A stretch of DNA of 64,000 bases from Microvirga sp. VF16 (GTDB lineage Bacteria; Pseudomonadota; Alphaproteobacteria; Rhizobiales; Beijerinckiaceae). The number at the start of each line of letters is the position of its first letter. Within the stretch, counting starts at the first letter, position 1. The stretch is from the NCBI RefSeq assembly GCF_016864375.1, contig NZ_CP069354.1:2501501-2565500 (forward strand), read 5' to 3'. The translations under genes were made by a program, and so were the position numbers. Under the pieces are notes generated by a model that did not search any database, had not been told where the DNA came from, and saw nothing but the letters and a program-made list of their open reading frames with translations. This document shows positions 25,743-36,098 of this stretch, in pieces.

Positions 25743-26546
25743 GTGGACACCAAATTTTCCGAGGCCGTGAACGCCAGTCCTGAGAAGCGCAGCCGTGGCG
25801 CGCGCGTCAGCGGGATCGACCGTGCCTTGCAGATTCTCGACTTCCTGCAGACGGAGATGAAGCCGGCCGGTGCCTATGCGGTGGCGAAGGCGGTGGGCGC
25901 TCCTTTGTCCACGGTCTATGTGATCATCGAGGACCTCGTGGAGAAGCGGCTTCTGCAAAGGCGGAACGACGGAACGGTCTGGCTTGGTCCTCGCCTCTAT
26001 CATTACGGCCTGGCTTACGCCCAATCTCTCGATTTCCTCAACATCGCGACCCACGAAATGCAGGACCTGTGCCGAGAGGTGGAGGAAACCATCCAGATCT
26101 GCGGGCGCGACGGCGACCACATGGTTGTCATGGCCATGGCGGATGGTCCCGGTCATTTCCGGGTCACGTCCAAGGTCGGCTCGCGCGTGCCGCTGAACTG
26201 GACGGCCTCGGGACGCCTTCTTCTCGGTCATCTTCCTGACAAGGAACGGCTGGACGTCTTCAGGCACGCCTCGAAGGTGTCGCCTACGGGGCGAGCCAAC
26301 ACGAATCCCGAAGCTCTGTCCGAAGCTTCCGCGGCTGCCCTGCGCGAGCGCCTCTCGATCCAGATCAACGAGTCGGATTTCTCCGTGGCCTGCATCGCTT
26401 CGCCGATCTGCCAGCCTTCCGGAGAATGCGTTGCCACGATTTCCATCGTGCTTCCGGAGCATCGGGTCGTGCAGGATCGTGACCGCTACACCAACGCTGT
26501 CCGCGAGGCGGCCGAGAGGATCGAGACGACATTGGGCTGGCGCTGA
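25743..26546 (+). CDS. IclR-family transcriptional regulator
   Basis: A 267-residue protein with an N-terminal winged helix (RALQILDFLQTEMKPAGAYA, VAKAVGAPLSTVYVIIEDL) and a C-terminal effector domain ending with VACIASPICQPSGECVATIS, then IVLPEH. IclR proteins bind small organic acids or sugars and usually repress neighbouring catabolic operons. It is divergent from the SelA-like gene and convergent with the RidA gene, which ends 20 bp away, so it is the obvious candidate regulator of the whole 24.4-33.7 kb cassette. The first 25 residues are a polar tail; GGGGAAGATCC precedes the GTG start. Confidence 0.9.
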   Translation: MDTKFSEAVNASPEKRSRGARVSGIDRALQILDFLQTEMKPAGAYAVAKAVGAPLSTVYVIIEDLVEKRLLQRRNDGTVWLGPRLYHYGLAYAQSLDFLNIATHEMQDLCREVEETIQICGRDGDHMVVMAMADGPGHFRVTSKVGSRVPLNWTASGRLLLGHLPDKERLDVFRHASKVSPTGRANTNPEALSEASAAALRERLSIQINESDFSVACIASPICQPSGECVATISIVLPEHRVVQDRDRYTNAVREAAERIETTLGWR

Positions 26547-26566
26547 TCCACGCATGAGGAAAGATC

Positions 26567-27055
26567 TCATTCCTCGATAGCGACGATGGCTTCGATCTCG
26601 ACCGTGATGTTGTTGGGGAGGGATCCGAAGCCGACGGCGGAGCGGGCGTGACGACCGGCCTCTCCGAAAACCGCCATCATGAGATCGGAGCATCCGTTGA
26701 TCACCTTGGGATGCTCGCCGAAATCGGGCGCCGCATTCACCATGCCGAGCAGCTTCACGACGCGCTTCACCCGGGAGAGGTCGCCCAGGGCATCCTGCAT
26801 GACGGCCAGAAGATTGATGCCGGTCAGCTTGGCATGCTCATAGGCCTTGTCCGCATCGACATCCACGCCGACCTTGCCCGTATGGAGAGAGCCATCCGCC
26901 TCCTGTGGTCCCTGGCCCGACAGGAACAAAAGGTTGCCTTCCTGAACATGGGTCACGAAATTGGCAATCGGGTTTGGAGGCTTGGGAAGCGCAATGCCCA
27001 ACTCCTTCAGGCGCTCATAAGGATTCGGCGTCGTCAGGTATTGAACTTCGTTCAC
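26567..27055 (-). CDS. RidA-family enamine/imine deaminase
   Basis: A 162-residue cytoplasmic protein of the YjgF/YER057c/UK114 family, in the slightly longer subgroup with an N-terminal extension (TPNPYERLKELGIALPKPP). LLFLSGQGPQ, the motif HARSAVGFGSLPNN with its catalytic-type Arg, and ITVEIEAIVAI are present. RidA proteins hydrolyse reactive enamines made by PLP enzymes. It is the last gene of the system 2 operon, overlapping the upstream ATPase gene by 4 bp. The SelA-like lyase gene is nearby, so it probably completes that reaction. Confidence 0.9.
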   Translation of the reverse strand: MNEVQYLTTPNPYERLKELGIALPKPPNPIANFVTHVQEGNLLFLSGQGPQEADGSLHTGKVGVDVDADKAYEHAKLTGINLLAVMQDALGDLSRVKRVVKLLGMVNAAPDFGEHPKVINGCSDLMMAVFGEAGRHARSAVGFGSLPNNITVEIEAIVAIEE

Positions 27056-28031
27056 AATTTCAGTCCTTGAGAAATCACTTCAGGGTCGCCGTGGCGAATG
27101 CAGGCGACGTGATGGTCCGAGCCGATGTCCTCCAGGGGAGGAACGATCTCGGCACAGGCCTCGACGGCGTAACGGCAACGTGTCCGGAACACGCAACCGG
27201 ATGGCGGATTGAGGGGGCTCGGAATATCGCCTTTCAAAACGATCCGCTGGCGGCTCGCTTCCGGGTCGGGCAAGGGTGCCGCCGAAAGGAGAGCCTGCGT
27301 ATAGGGATGGCGCGGCATGGCGTAGATCTCGCGGCTGGGCCCGCGCTCCATGACACGCCCGAGATACATGACGACGACTTCATCGCAGAGATACTCCACC
27401 ACCGACAGGTCGTGGGCGATGAAGAGCATCGTCAGGCCGAAATCCTGCTGCAGATCCTGGATCAGATTGAGCACTTGAGCCTGCACCGAGACATCGAGCG
27501 CCGAGACCGGCTCGTCCGCCACGATGAAATCGGGCTCCACCGCCAGGGCTCGTGCGATGCCGATGCGCTGCCGCTGTCCGCCGGAGAATTCATGCGGGAA
27601 ACGACGCGCCGCATCCGGATTGAGGCCCACTCTCTGGAGAAGTTCGGCGATGCGGTCCCGCCGGGCGCTGCCCTTGACGGGGCGATGGATATCGAGCGCT
27701 TCGCCGATGATCTGATCGACCCGAAGGCGGGGATTGAGGCTCGAATAGGGATCCTGGAAAATGATCTGGAGCCGGCTGCGGTAGGCTCTCATCTCTCGTT
27801 CCGACAATGTGCGCAGATCGACACCGTCGAAGAGGATCCGCCCTTCATTGGGCTCGACGAGACGAAGGGTGCAGCGCCCGGCGGTGGTCTTGCCCGATCC
27901 GGATTCACCGACGAGGCCCACGATGGTCCCGCGTTTCACGTCGAAGCTGACGCCGTCGACGGCCTTGACCGTGCCGCTGCGGGTCTGGAACTGCTTGGTC
28001 AGCCCCTGGACGCTCAGGAGGGTTTCTGTGC

Positions 28032-28035
<4 letters not shown>
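27052..28035 (-). CDS. ABC transporter ATPase, OppF/DppF type (system 2)
   Basis: A 327-residue ATPase. Walker A is GESGSGKTT, the Q-loop IIFQDPYSSLNP, the signature FSGGQRQRIGIARALA and Walker B FIVADEPVSALD. It has the C-terminal extension with PPSGCVFRTRCRYAVEACAE, a cysteine pattern known from Opp/Dpp ATPases. It works with the OppD-type partner encoded upstream (ATGA overlap) to energise the system 2 permeases. The downstream RidA gene overlaps by 4 bp. Confidence 0.93.
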
Positions 28036-29041
<1,006 letters not shown>

Positions 29042-29045
<4 letters not shown>

Positions 29046-30265
29046 CGGGCGCTGATCCACCCGCAATGCGGGCAAGCGGAACTCTCCAGGGCGGATTTCC
29101 GGGGCGGGGTATAGCGGCTGGCCTTGATGGCCTCCTGGCCGAGGATGGTCCAGACGGGCTCGATCAGGCGCGACAGATGCGCGTTGTAGCCCATGGAATC
29201 GACGATCCGGAGATCGCTGTCATTGACCTCGAACACCGTGAACTCGGCCCGCGTGCCGGGGGAAAGCAGGTTCTCGGTGGGAAGGCCGATCACCTGCATC
29301 GGGGCCCGCGTCGAGGCGTCGATCACGGCCTCGAACGGCATGCCGACCGAGAGCAGCTTCGACATGGTGGTGCCCATGTCCCAGACGGGATTGTCGAGGG
29401 AGCGTGCGTGCAGGTCGGTTGAAATCGAGAAGGGCAGGAGGCCGCGCTCGATGGCGAGTTCGGCCACCTTGAACGAGAAGGAGGCGCCGCCATGACCCAC
29501 ATCGAGGCGGATGCCGTCCCTGGCGCAGCGTTGCGCCAGCTGGAACAGATCCTCGTCCTCCATGATGTTCGCCGCGGCCTTGCCGTTGAAGCAATGGGTC
29601 ACCACGTCGCCGGGGCCCAGAACCTCGAGAACCTCGTCGAAGACCGGGGGCGGCTCGCCCACATGCACCATCAGCGGCAGCTTGAGGATCTTGGCCACCT
29701 TCTTGGCGATCTTCACGGGCGTGATGCCCCATGCGCCGACGATGACGCCGCTCGCCCGCACCTTGATGCCGATGATGATGTCGCGATTGGCTTCGACGCA
29801 GGCGATGGTGCGGTCGATATCGATCGACCGCATGTCGATCAGCTCGCTGACGCGGTTGCAGGCGACGAGACCGATCGAGCCGATGTTGAGGAAGGCCTTG
29901 ATGCGCTCCTTGGCCGGCTCGATGATGTATTCGCGAAAGCCGTGAAAATTGGCTTCACCGGCGGATCCGGCGTCCACGATGGTCGTTACGCCGCGCTCGA
30001 TGCCGCAGACCTGCGGCTTGATGGAGATGTCGGTGCCGCCATGCCAGACATGGGCATGCAGATCGACCCAGCCGGGCGAGACATAGGCTCCCTTGGCATC
30101 GATGCGGCGGGCGCCTTCAGGCGTCTGGAGCGAATGGCCGACGCCGGCAATCTTTCCGTCGCCGCCGATCAGAATGTCCGTGGCTTCCTGAGGCACGCCC
30201 TTGCCGAAGCCGACAGGCTTCACGCCCGAGATCAGCAGGGGAGACGCTTCTGCATGAAAAGTCAT
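29042..30265 (-). CDS. Amidohydrolase/deacetylase of the cog3964 group
   Basis: A 407-residue cytoplasmic metal-dependent hydrolase of the amidohydrolase superfamily. The first metal motif is VDLHAHVWHGG (His70, His72). A lysine in IIGIKVRASG fits the bridging carboxylated Lys. Further ligands are MVHVGEPP and VTHCFNGKA, and the catalytic Asp is in SISTDLHARS. Members are often misannotated as dihydroorotase; as I recall, the studied relative Atu3266 cleaves acetylated (R)-2-hydroxy or D-amino acid substrates. The gene is inside an Opp-type transporter operon, 4 bp after the permease and overlapping the ATPase, so its substrate is probably the imported compound. Confidence 0.87.
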
Positions 30266-30269
30266 GAGA

Positions 30270-31133
30270 TCAAAGATCCTTTCTCAGGCGCGGATCGAGA
30301 AGGTCCCGGAACCCGTCGCCAACCATTTGCAATGAAAGAACCGAGAGGATGATGGCGATGCCGGGAAACAGCGTCATCCAGTCGGCCTGTCCGATATATT
30401 GCCGCCCCGCCGCGATCATCGTTCCCCAGGTCGGAACCTCCGGGCTGACGCCGAGGCCGAGGAACGACAGGCCGGCTTCCGCCAGCATGGCATAGGCGAA
30501 GATGAAGGTGCCCTGCACGAGAATGGGAGACACGAGATTGCGCAGCACATGCCGTGTCATGATGCGCCAGGTCGGCACGCCGAGCGCACGCGCCGCCTCA
30601 ACATAAGGCAGTTCGCGGATCACGAGCGTCGAGGCGCGCACGATACGCGCAAGACGCGGCGTGTAGACGATCCCGAGAGCCACGATGACGGTGACAAGGG
30701 AGGGGCCGAGGGCAGCGACGAGCGCAATGGCCAGGAGAATGTCCGGGAAGGCCATCATGGCATCGATGATGCGGGCAATCGGCGTGTCGAGGCGGCGGAA
30801 GAAGCCGGCCACGAGACCGAGCGTCACGCCGAAGACGGCCGCGAACGCGACGACCGAGGCGCCGACGAGCAGCGAGAGCCGGCCCGCATAGATCGTGCGG
30901 CTGAACACGTCGCGGCCGAACTCGTCCGTTCCGAACCAGTAGACGCCGCTCGGCGGCTTGAGCCGGTTCACGACGGAGAGGCGGCTCGGCGAGTAGGGCG
31001 CGATCAACGGCGCCAGGATCGCCAGTGCCGCGACGATCACGAGGATGAGAAGACCGATCATGACGGTCTTGCGCGTCACCAGCCGCGAGACGAAACTCGC
31101 TTCGCTGATGGCAGGAGAGCTGACCGCGGCCAT
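30270..31133 (-). CDS. ABC transporter permease, DppC type (system 2)
   Basis: A 287-residue inner-membrane protein with the DppC N-terminal helix (RKTVMIGLLILVIVAALAIL), then WFGTDEFGRDVFSRTIYAGR and the ATPase-contact loop VEAARALGVPTWRIMTRHVL. Six helices are expected. Its start codon shares a base with the stop of the DppB gene (31133), so translation is coupled. The amidohydrolase gene follows after 4 bp. Confidence 0.93.
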   Translation of the reverse strand: MAAVSSPAISEASFVSRLVTRKTVMIGLLILVIVAALAILAPLIAPYSPSRLSVVNRLKPPSGVYWFGTDEFGRDVFSRTIYAGRLSLLVGASVVAFAAVFGVTLGLVAGFFRRLDTPIARIIDAMMAFPDILLAIALVAALGPSLVTVIVALGIVYTPRLARIVRASTLVIRELPYVEAARALGVPTWRIMTRHVLRNLVSPILVQGTFIFAYAMLAEAGLSFLGLGVSPEVPTWGTMIAAGRQYIGQADWMTLFPGIAIILSVLSLQMVGDGFRDLLDPRLRKDL

Positions 31134-32074
31134 CAGTAACGCACCCGTGGGTCGACGAGCAGATAGAGCATGTCGATCAGGAAGTTGATGAGAACATAGA
31201 GCGCCGCCACAATGAGAAGTGCGCCCTGGATGACGGGATAATCGCGCCGCAGCACGGCCGAGACGACAAGGTTGCCGACGCCGGGAAGGCCGAACACGGT
31301 TTCCGTCACGACGGCGCCGGACACGAGAAGCGCAGCCGTCAGGCCGATCACGGTCAGAACCGGAATGAGCGCGTTCTTGAAGGCATGCTTCATGACGACC
31401 CGGAATTCACCCATGCCCTTGGAGCGGGCGGTGCGCACGTAATCGTCGTTCAGAACGTCGAGCATGCTGGCCCGCGTGAAGCGCAGGATCAGGGCCGACG
31501 ACACGATGCCGAGCGACAGGGCGGGGAGAACGAGATGAGACAACCGCGTGCCGAGCCCGGCGCCGGGGCCGCCATATCCGGAGACCGGAAAGATTCCGAG
31601 GCGCACGGCAAAGAACTGGATCAGCAGCAATCCGAGCCAGAAGCTCGGCACGGAGGCCGCGAGCATCGCCAGGGTCGTCGATGCCTGATCGAAGAGGGAG
31701 CCGCGCCAGTAGGCTGACAGGATGCCGACCGGAATGGCGATCAGGCCTGCGATGAGAATGGAAAATATGGTGAGGAAGAACGTCGGTTCGGCACGCTCCG
31801 CCAGGGCCGAGAGGACCGGGCGGTTGAGAAAGATCGATTCTCCGAGATCGCCCTGCAGCAGCTGCCCGAAGAAAATGCCGTATTGAATGATGAGCGGCTG
31901 ATCAAGGCCAAGGCGCGTGCGCAGTGCGGTCACGTCTTGGGCCGTAGCGTCGGGCCCGAGCATCACAGCGGCCGGATCACCGGGGGCGATGCGCACGATG
32001 ATGAACACGATCGTGACGACCACGAACATCACGGCCAGCATGCCGAGCAATCGTTGAAAGATGTAGCGGCTCAT
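31133..32074 (-). CDS. ABC transporter permease, DppB type (system 2)
   Basis: A 313-residue inner-membrane protein. It starts YIFQRLLGMLAVMFVVVTIV, with the DppB motif IVRIAPGDPA. The ATPase-contact loop is ARSKGMGEFRVVMKHAFKN followed by ALIPV, and it ends in LIDMLYLLVDPRVRY. It pairs with the DppC-type permease. It lies about 65 bp after the binding-protein gene, from which it is separated by a perfect hairpin at 32100-32124. Confidence 0.93.
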   Translation of the reverse strand: MSRYIFQRLLGMLAVMFVVVTIVFIIVRIAPGDPAAVMLGPDATAQDVTALRTRLGLDQPLIIQYGIFFGQLLQGDLGESIFLNRPVLSALAERAEPTFFLTIFSILIAGLIAIPVGILSAYWRGSLFDQASTTLAMLAASVPSFWLGLLLIQFFAVRLGIFPVSGYGGPGAGLGTRLSHLVLPALSLGIVSSALILRFTRASMLDVLNDDYVRTARSKGMGEFRVVMKHAFKNALIPVLTVIGLTAALLVSGAVVTETVFGLPGVGNLVVSAVLRRDYPVIQGALLIVAALYVLINFLIDMLYLLVDPRVRY

Positions 32075-32099
32075 GCGTCGACTTACATGGAGGATTGAT

Positions 32100-32124
32100 G
32101 GGGAGCGCCAAGTGAGCGCTCCCC
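32100..32124 (-). terminator. Intra-operon hairpin after the system 2 binding-protein gene
   Basis: Arms GGGGAGCGC (32100-32108) and GCGCTCCCC (32116-32124) form a perfect 9-bp stem with a 7-base loop, starting 15 bp after the stop codon at 32140. No T tract follows on the minus strand. It therefore more likely protects the 3' end of the binding-protein mRNA or causes partial termination than ends the operon. Confidence 0.6.
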
Positions 32125-32139
32125 GGTTTGCTTAAACGC

Positions 32140-33666
32140 TTACTTCTTGACCGAGACGTTCCAGAAGTAAGGCCAGGGCGCAGGCACGACACCTTCCAGC
32201 TTCGGCGACTGTGCCGAGAGGGCGTTGAAGTCGCCGATCTTGATGCTGGGGGTTTCGTCGTAGATGACCTTCTGCACTTCAGCCCAGAGAGCAGGGCGCT
32301 TTTGCGGATCGCTCTCGGTGTTGAAGGCATCCACCGCCTTCTTGCGCTCGGGGGTCGACCACCAGCCGGGGGAGCTCTCCGACAATTGTCCGATGAGCGC
32401 CGGTTCCGGCAGGAACGGGCTGTGCGTGATGTAGATGTCCCACAGAGCCGGATCGCCGCGACGCTGGGTCAGCGTTGCCCAGTCGACCACCTGCAGATCG
32501 ACCGCGAAGCCGGCCTGCTTGAGATACTCCGCCGCCACCTGCGCCATCTTGTAGTGGAACTCATATTGGCGGCTGGTGAGGATGCGAAGCGGTGCGCCGC
32601 TGTAATTGGCCTTCTTCAGGAGCGCCTTGGCCTTGTCGGGGTCCGCGACGTTGTACTTGCCTTCGACGCCTGCACCCGTGTTCCACACATAGCCCTTGGG
32701 ATACATGGCCCCGTCGAGCGAGTAGAATTCAGGATTGCCGAAGGCCGCGGCCAGCATGTCCTCCATGCTGAGCGCAAGGCGCACGGCCATGCGGGAGTCG
32801 GTGTTCGCCATCACGCCCTGCTTCGTGTTCATCACGAAGACGGGCCAGCCGAACGGCTTGAGAATGACGGGCTTCGACGTCTGCAGATTCTTGATGCGGT
32901 CGTAGGATTCGACCGGGAGGGAATCCACGTAATCGAACTGCCCGGAAATCGCGCCTTCGACGCGCGTGTTGGGGTCCGGGACCGGCACGAAACGGATCTC
33001 GTCGAGGATCGGCTTGCGGGCGCCACCATAGCCGTTGCCGGCGCCATCGAGCGGCTTATAGGAGTCGTTGCGAACAAGCTGGATGTACTGATCCGGCTTG
33101 CGCTCCTTCAGCTTGTAAGGGCCCGTACCGACAGGCTCCTTCATCGGAACGTCCATCTTCTCCGACGGCATGATCACCGCAGCGGAGTTGTTGAAGGCTA
33201 GAAGCGCCAGGAGAGGAGCGTAAGGCGTCTTCAAGGTGAGGCGCACGGTCGACGGATCAACGGCTTCCAGCTTGTCGACATTGCCGGCGACCTGCTTGCC
33301 GCGCGAGGCCTGCTCCATCCAGCGCTTGAGAGAGGCAACGACGTCTTCGGAGGTCATGTCCGAGCCGTCGTGGAACTTGATGCCCTGGCGCAGCTTGATT
33401 GTGTAGACCTTACCGCCGTCAGAGACTTCCGGAAGCGATGCGGCCAGGAGAGGCGTGACCTTCCAATCCTTGTCGAAGGTGAACAGCGTCTCGAAGAAAT
33501 GCTGAGTGACGATGCCAACCAGGTCTGCCGTCGAGACCATGGGGTCGAGCGTCGGCGGCTCGCCGATCGTCGCCACGTTGATGACCCCGCCGGACTGGGC
33601 GAGAACCGGGCCTGATGCAAGGATTGCCAAGCCGGATAGTAATGCCTCTCTGATCCTCATGTTCAC
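32140..33666 (-). CDS. Periplasmic solute-binding protein, family 5 (system 2)
   Basis: A 508-residue protein with a signal peptide (MRIREALLSGLAILASGP, cleavage near VLAQ). SBP_bac_5 features include GGVINVATIGEPPTLDPMVS, TIKLRQGIKFHDGSDMTSED and MAVRLALSMEDMLAAAFGNP. It delivers its ligand to the DppB/C permeases encoded downstream. Given the N-acyl hydrolase and PLP enzyme in the same cluster, a small acylated amino acid or dipeptide-like compound is the most likely ligand. It is the first gene of the minus-strand operon; an AT-rich promoter region lies upstream. Confidence 0.91.
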   Translation of the reverse strand: MNMRIREALLSGLAILASGPVLAQSGGVINVATIGEPPTLDPMVSTADLVGIVTQHFFETLFTFDKDWKVTPLLAASLPEVSDGGKVYTIKLRQGIKFHDGSDMTSEDVVASLKRWMEQASRGKQVAGNVDKLEAVDPSTVRLTLKTPYAPLLALLAFNNSAAVIMPSEKMDVPMKEPVGTGPYKLKERKPDQYIQLVRNDSYKPLDGAGNGYGGARKPILDEIRFVPVPDPNTRVEGAISGQFDYVDSLPVESYDRIKNLQTSKPVILKPFGWPVFVMNTKQGVMANTDSRMAVRLALSMEDMLAAAFGNPEFYSLDGAMYPKGYVWNTGAGVEGKYNVADPDKAKALLKKANYSGAPLRILTSRQYEFHYKMAQVAAEYLKQAGFAVDLQVVDWATLTQRRGDPALWDIYITHSPFLPEPALIGQLSESSPGWWSTPERKKAVDAFNTESDPQKRPALWAEVQKVIYDETPSIKIGDFNALSAQSPKLEGVVPAPWPYFWNVSVKK

Positions 33667-33982
33667 CCTCTTGCTCTATAATTATGTATTATTTGCTTTA
33701 GTTATGTCATAGTGAGTGAATGTGGACTCAAGGTCAATAGGATTGAGGGGGAGCAATTTGCGCTGGGGGCGCATGGCTGTTCAGCATGGACTGGTCATTC
33801 CAGCTGAGCTGTGTCGGGGCGCGTCGTGATCAGGGCGTGCGCGTTAGGGCGACGTTCCTGAAGAGCAGGGATTTCTCTGGCTAACTCTCAGCGAAGACAG
33901 CAACCGTTCGATCCACTGAGTTGGCACTCCCATCGCATGAAGCGAACGAGCAAGCCCCGGGGCCTAAGGTGCGCTTGGATCG
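33667..33982. other. Intergenic region between system 2 operon and LysR gene
   Basis: About 315 bp. The 60 bp next to the binding-protein gene are very AT-rich (TAATTATGTATTATTTGC) and probably contain its promoter, though I could not define -35 and -10 boxes with normal spacing. The rest has no open frame, repeat or hairpin I would report. Confidence 0.5.
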
Positions 33983-34915
33983 TCAGGCGTAAACCGTCGC
34001 TGAGCCGATGCGCACGGTGCCAGATGCCTTGGAGGTAACCTCATTGATGAAGAGGTCGACGAAATATTCCGCCGGTCTCGATAGTGGCAGGTTGGGCAGA
34101 GAGATGATCCCGTATTCCGATGTCCGGGCAGGGCGGAAAGGACGCATCTCGATGTCAGGAGAGCGGAAGAAGCTTGCGATCAGTGCCGGAACGACAGCCA
34201 CCCCGAGGCCGGCAGCCGCACAGGCGCAGGCCGCCTCGACGGAATGAACCTCGATCCTGCAGTGATGGGGGGCCCTGGCTTCGCGAAGCTCATACTCGAG
34301 CTCATGCCGCGCGCTTCTCTGCCGGCCGAGCAATATTAGATCGTTCCTGGCTAGGTCCTTCAGCTGGATCTGCTTCTTCGATGCGAGCGGATGGCCCGGC
34401 GCCATCACACATGTGGTCTCGCCCTGCAGAATTGGGCGCACGTTGAAGCCGTGGTCTTCGGTCGGCAGGCGCACAAAGCCCAGGTCTGCGCTGCGGGCCC
34501 GGATCATCTGCTCGATGGCGCTGTAAGGACCGGACAGCGTCTCGACCACGGCCTTGGGGTAGAGCTTGAAGTATTGCGACAGAACCTGGGGCAGAAGACT
34601 GGTGGTGATACTGTGCGGAAAGGCGACACGCAGAAGTGTATCCCCCGCCGCTCCGGCCTTGATGTCGGCAGCCTTCCGCTTCACGCGTGCAAGGACCTCC
34701 GTAAGCTCTTCCACTTCCGGCACGAGAGCTTTGGCCTCCGGTCTGGGAATAAGGCGTCCCTTGTCCCGGATGAAGAGTTCGAATCCGATTTCGGCCTCGA
34801 GGGTCGTCAGATGCCGGCTGATGGCGGATTGCGAGATCCCCAGAGTTGTCGATGCGCCGACCGTGGAGCCGGTCGCGATGATCGCCTTCAAGACTTCAAG
34901 TTGCTTCAGATTCAT
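33983..34915 (-). CDS. LysR-family transcriptional regulator
   Basis: A 310-residue protein with the N-terminal winged helix (MNLKQLEVLKAIIATGSTVG, TTLGISQSAISRHLTTLEAE) and a periplasmic-binding-protein-like effector domain (DTLLRVAFPHSITTSLLPQV; later AACACAAAGLGVAVVPALIA). LysR proteins usually activate a divergent gene when their effector binds. The divergent unit here is the system 3 transporter operon, whose first ATG is 208 bp away, so that operon is the probable target. The effector is probably the transported compound or a breakdown product. Confidence 0.92.
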   Translation of the reverse strand: MNLKQLEVLKAIIATGSTVGASTTLGISQSAISRHLTTLEAEIGFELFIRDKGRLIPRPEAKALVPEVEELTEVLARVKRKAADIKAGAAGDTLLRVAFPHSITTSLLPQVLSQYFKLYPKAVVETLSGPYSAIEQMIRARSADLGFVRLPTEDHGFNVRPILQGETTCVMAPGHPLASKKQIQLKDLARNDLILLGRQRSARHELEYELREARAPHHCRIEVHSVEAACACAAAGLGVAVVPALIASFFRSPDIEMRPFRPARTSEYGIISLPNLPLSRPAEYFVDLFINEVTSKASGTVRIGSATVYA

Positions 34916-35123
34916 GGCTTAGACACGCTTCGGACGCTACACGCGCTTTCCGGAAATTTCATTGCCCTATCGCATTTCCTCATACTATTGCGCGCTTTCC
35001 TCAGGGGTGCCTAACTGCCGCCCACTATCCGAATGAAAGCGTCTTCATGCAACGTTATCTGCGGAAACCTTCGAAAGTCTGTATGGGCCGATCGTTTGAG
35101 CCGCGCCTGAGGGAGCCTCGTCG

Positions 35124-36098
35124 ATGAGCGTCTTCATCGTCCGGCGCCTTTCGCAGAGCCTGCTGGTTCTTTTCATTACGTCGATTATCGTTTTTGCGGG
35201 GATCTACGCGATCGGCAATCCGGTCGATATCCTGATCGCGGGAGACGCAACCCCCGCCGAACGGGAGCAGGCGATCCGGGCTCTTGGGTTGGATCGGTCG
35301 CTCGTCGAACAATATGGCACTTTCATCTGGAATGCCCTCCAGGGCGATCTGGGCCGCTCCTTCGTCTTCAATCAGCCTTCCATCGATCTCATCCTCAGCC
35401 GCATGCCGGCGACGCTTGAGCTGGCCTTCGTGGCTCTTGCCCTCTCGCTCGTTTTGGGAATCCCGCTGGGCCTCTGGGCTGGCCTCCGGCCCGGCACGGC
35501 TCTCGACGAGACCGTCATGACTGGTTCGATCCTCGGCTTCAGCCTGCCGAATTTCTGGCAGGGGATGATGCTGATCATGATCTTCTCCGTCTGGCTCGGG
35601 TGGCTGCCATCGACCGGGCGCGGAGAGGTCGGATACTTCTTGGGAATCCCGACCAGTCTCGTGACCTGGTCCGGCCTGTCTCATCTCATTCTGCCGGCGC
35701 TCAATCTTGCCCTGTTCAACATCTCTCTCGTTATCCGTCTCACCCGAAGCGGCGTGCGGGAGACGATGCCTCTCGATTTCGTGAAGTTCGCCAGGGCCAA
35801 GGGAGTCTCCGAGCGCCGGATCGTATCAGTGCATGTTCTCAAGAACATCCTGATCCCCATCGTTACCGTCGTCGGCGTCGAGTTCGGAAGCCTCATCGCA
35901 TTCGCGATCGTGACCGAGACGATCTTCGCCTGGCCGGGAATGGGCAAGCTTCTGATCGACTCGATCATGCGCCTCGACCGACCGGTCGTCGTCGCCTACC
36001 TGCTCGTGGTCGTGACCTTGTTTATCGTCATCAACTTCCTGGTCGACATCCTCTATTCCCTGCTCGATCCGCGCATCCGGCTGGGGAGCGCGTCATGA
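35124..36098 (+). CDS. ABC transporter permease, DppB type (system 3)
   Basis: A 324-residue inner-membrane protein. It starts FIVRRLSQSLLVLFITSIIV. The ATPase-contact loop is ARAKGVSERRIVSVHVLKN followed by ILIPI, and it ends VDILYSLLDPRIRLG. It is the first gene of a plus-strand operon in which the order is unusual: permeases and ATPases come first, then the binding protein and a hydrolase. It overlaps the DppC gene by 4 bp. Confidence 0.93.
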   Translation: MSVFIVRRLSQSLLVLFITSIIVFAGIYAIGNPVDILIAGDATPAEREQAIRALGLDRSLVEQYGTFIWNALQGDLGRSFVFNQPSIDLILSRMPATLELAFVALALSLVLGIPLGLWAGLRPGTALDETVMTGSILGFSLPNFWQGMMLIMIFSVWLGWLPSTGRGEVGYFLGIPTSLVTWSGLSHLILPALNLALFNISLVIRLTRSGVRETMPLDFVKFARAKGVSERRIVSVHVLKNILIPIVTVVGVEFGSLIAFAIVTETIFAWPGMGKLLIDSIMRLDRPVVVAYLLVVVTLFIVINFLVDILYSLLDPRIRLGSAS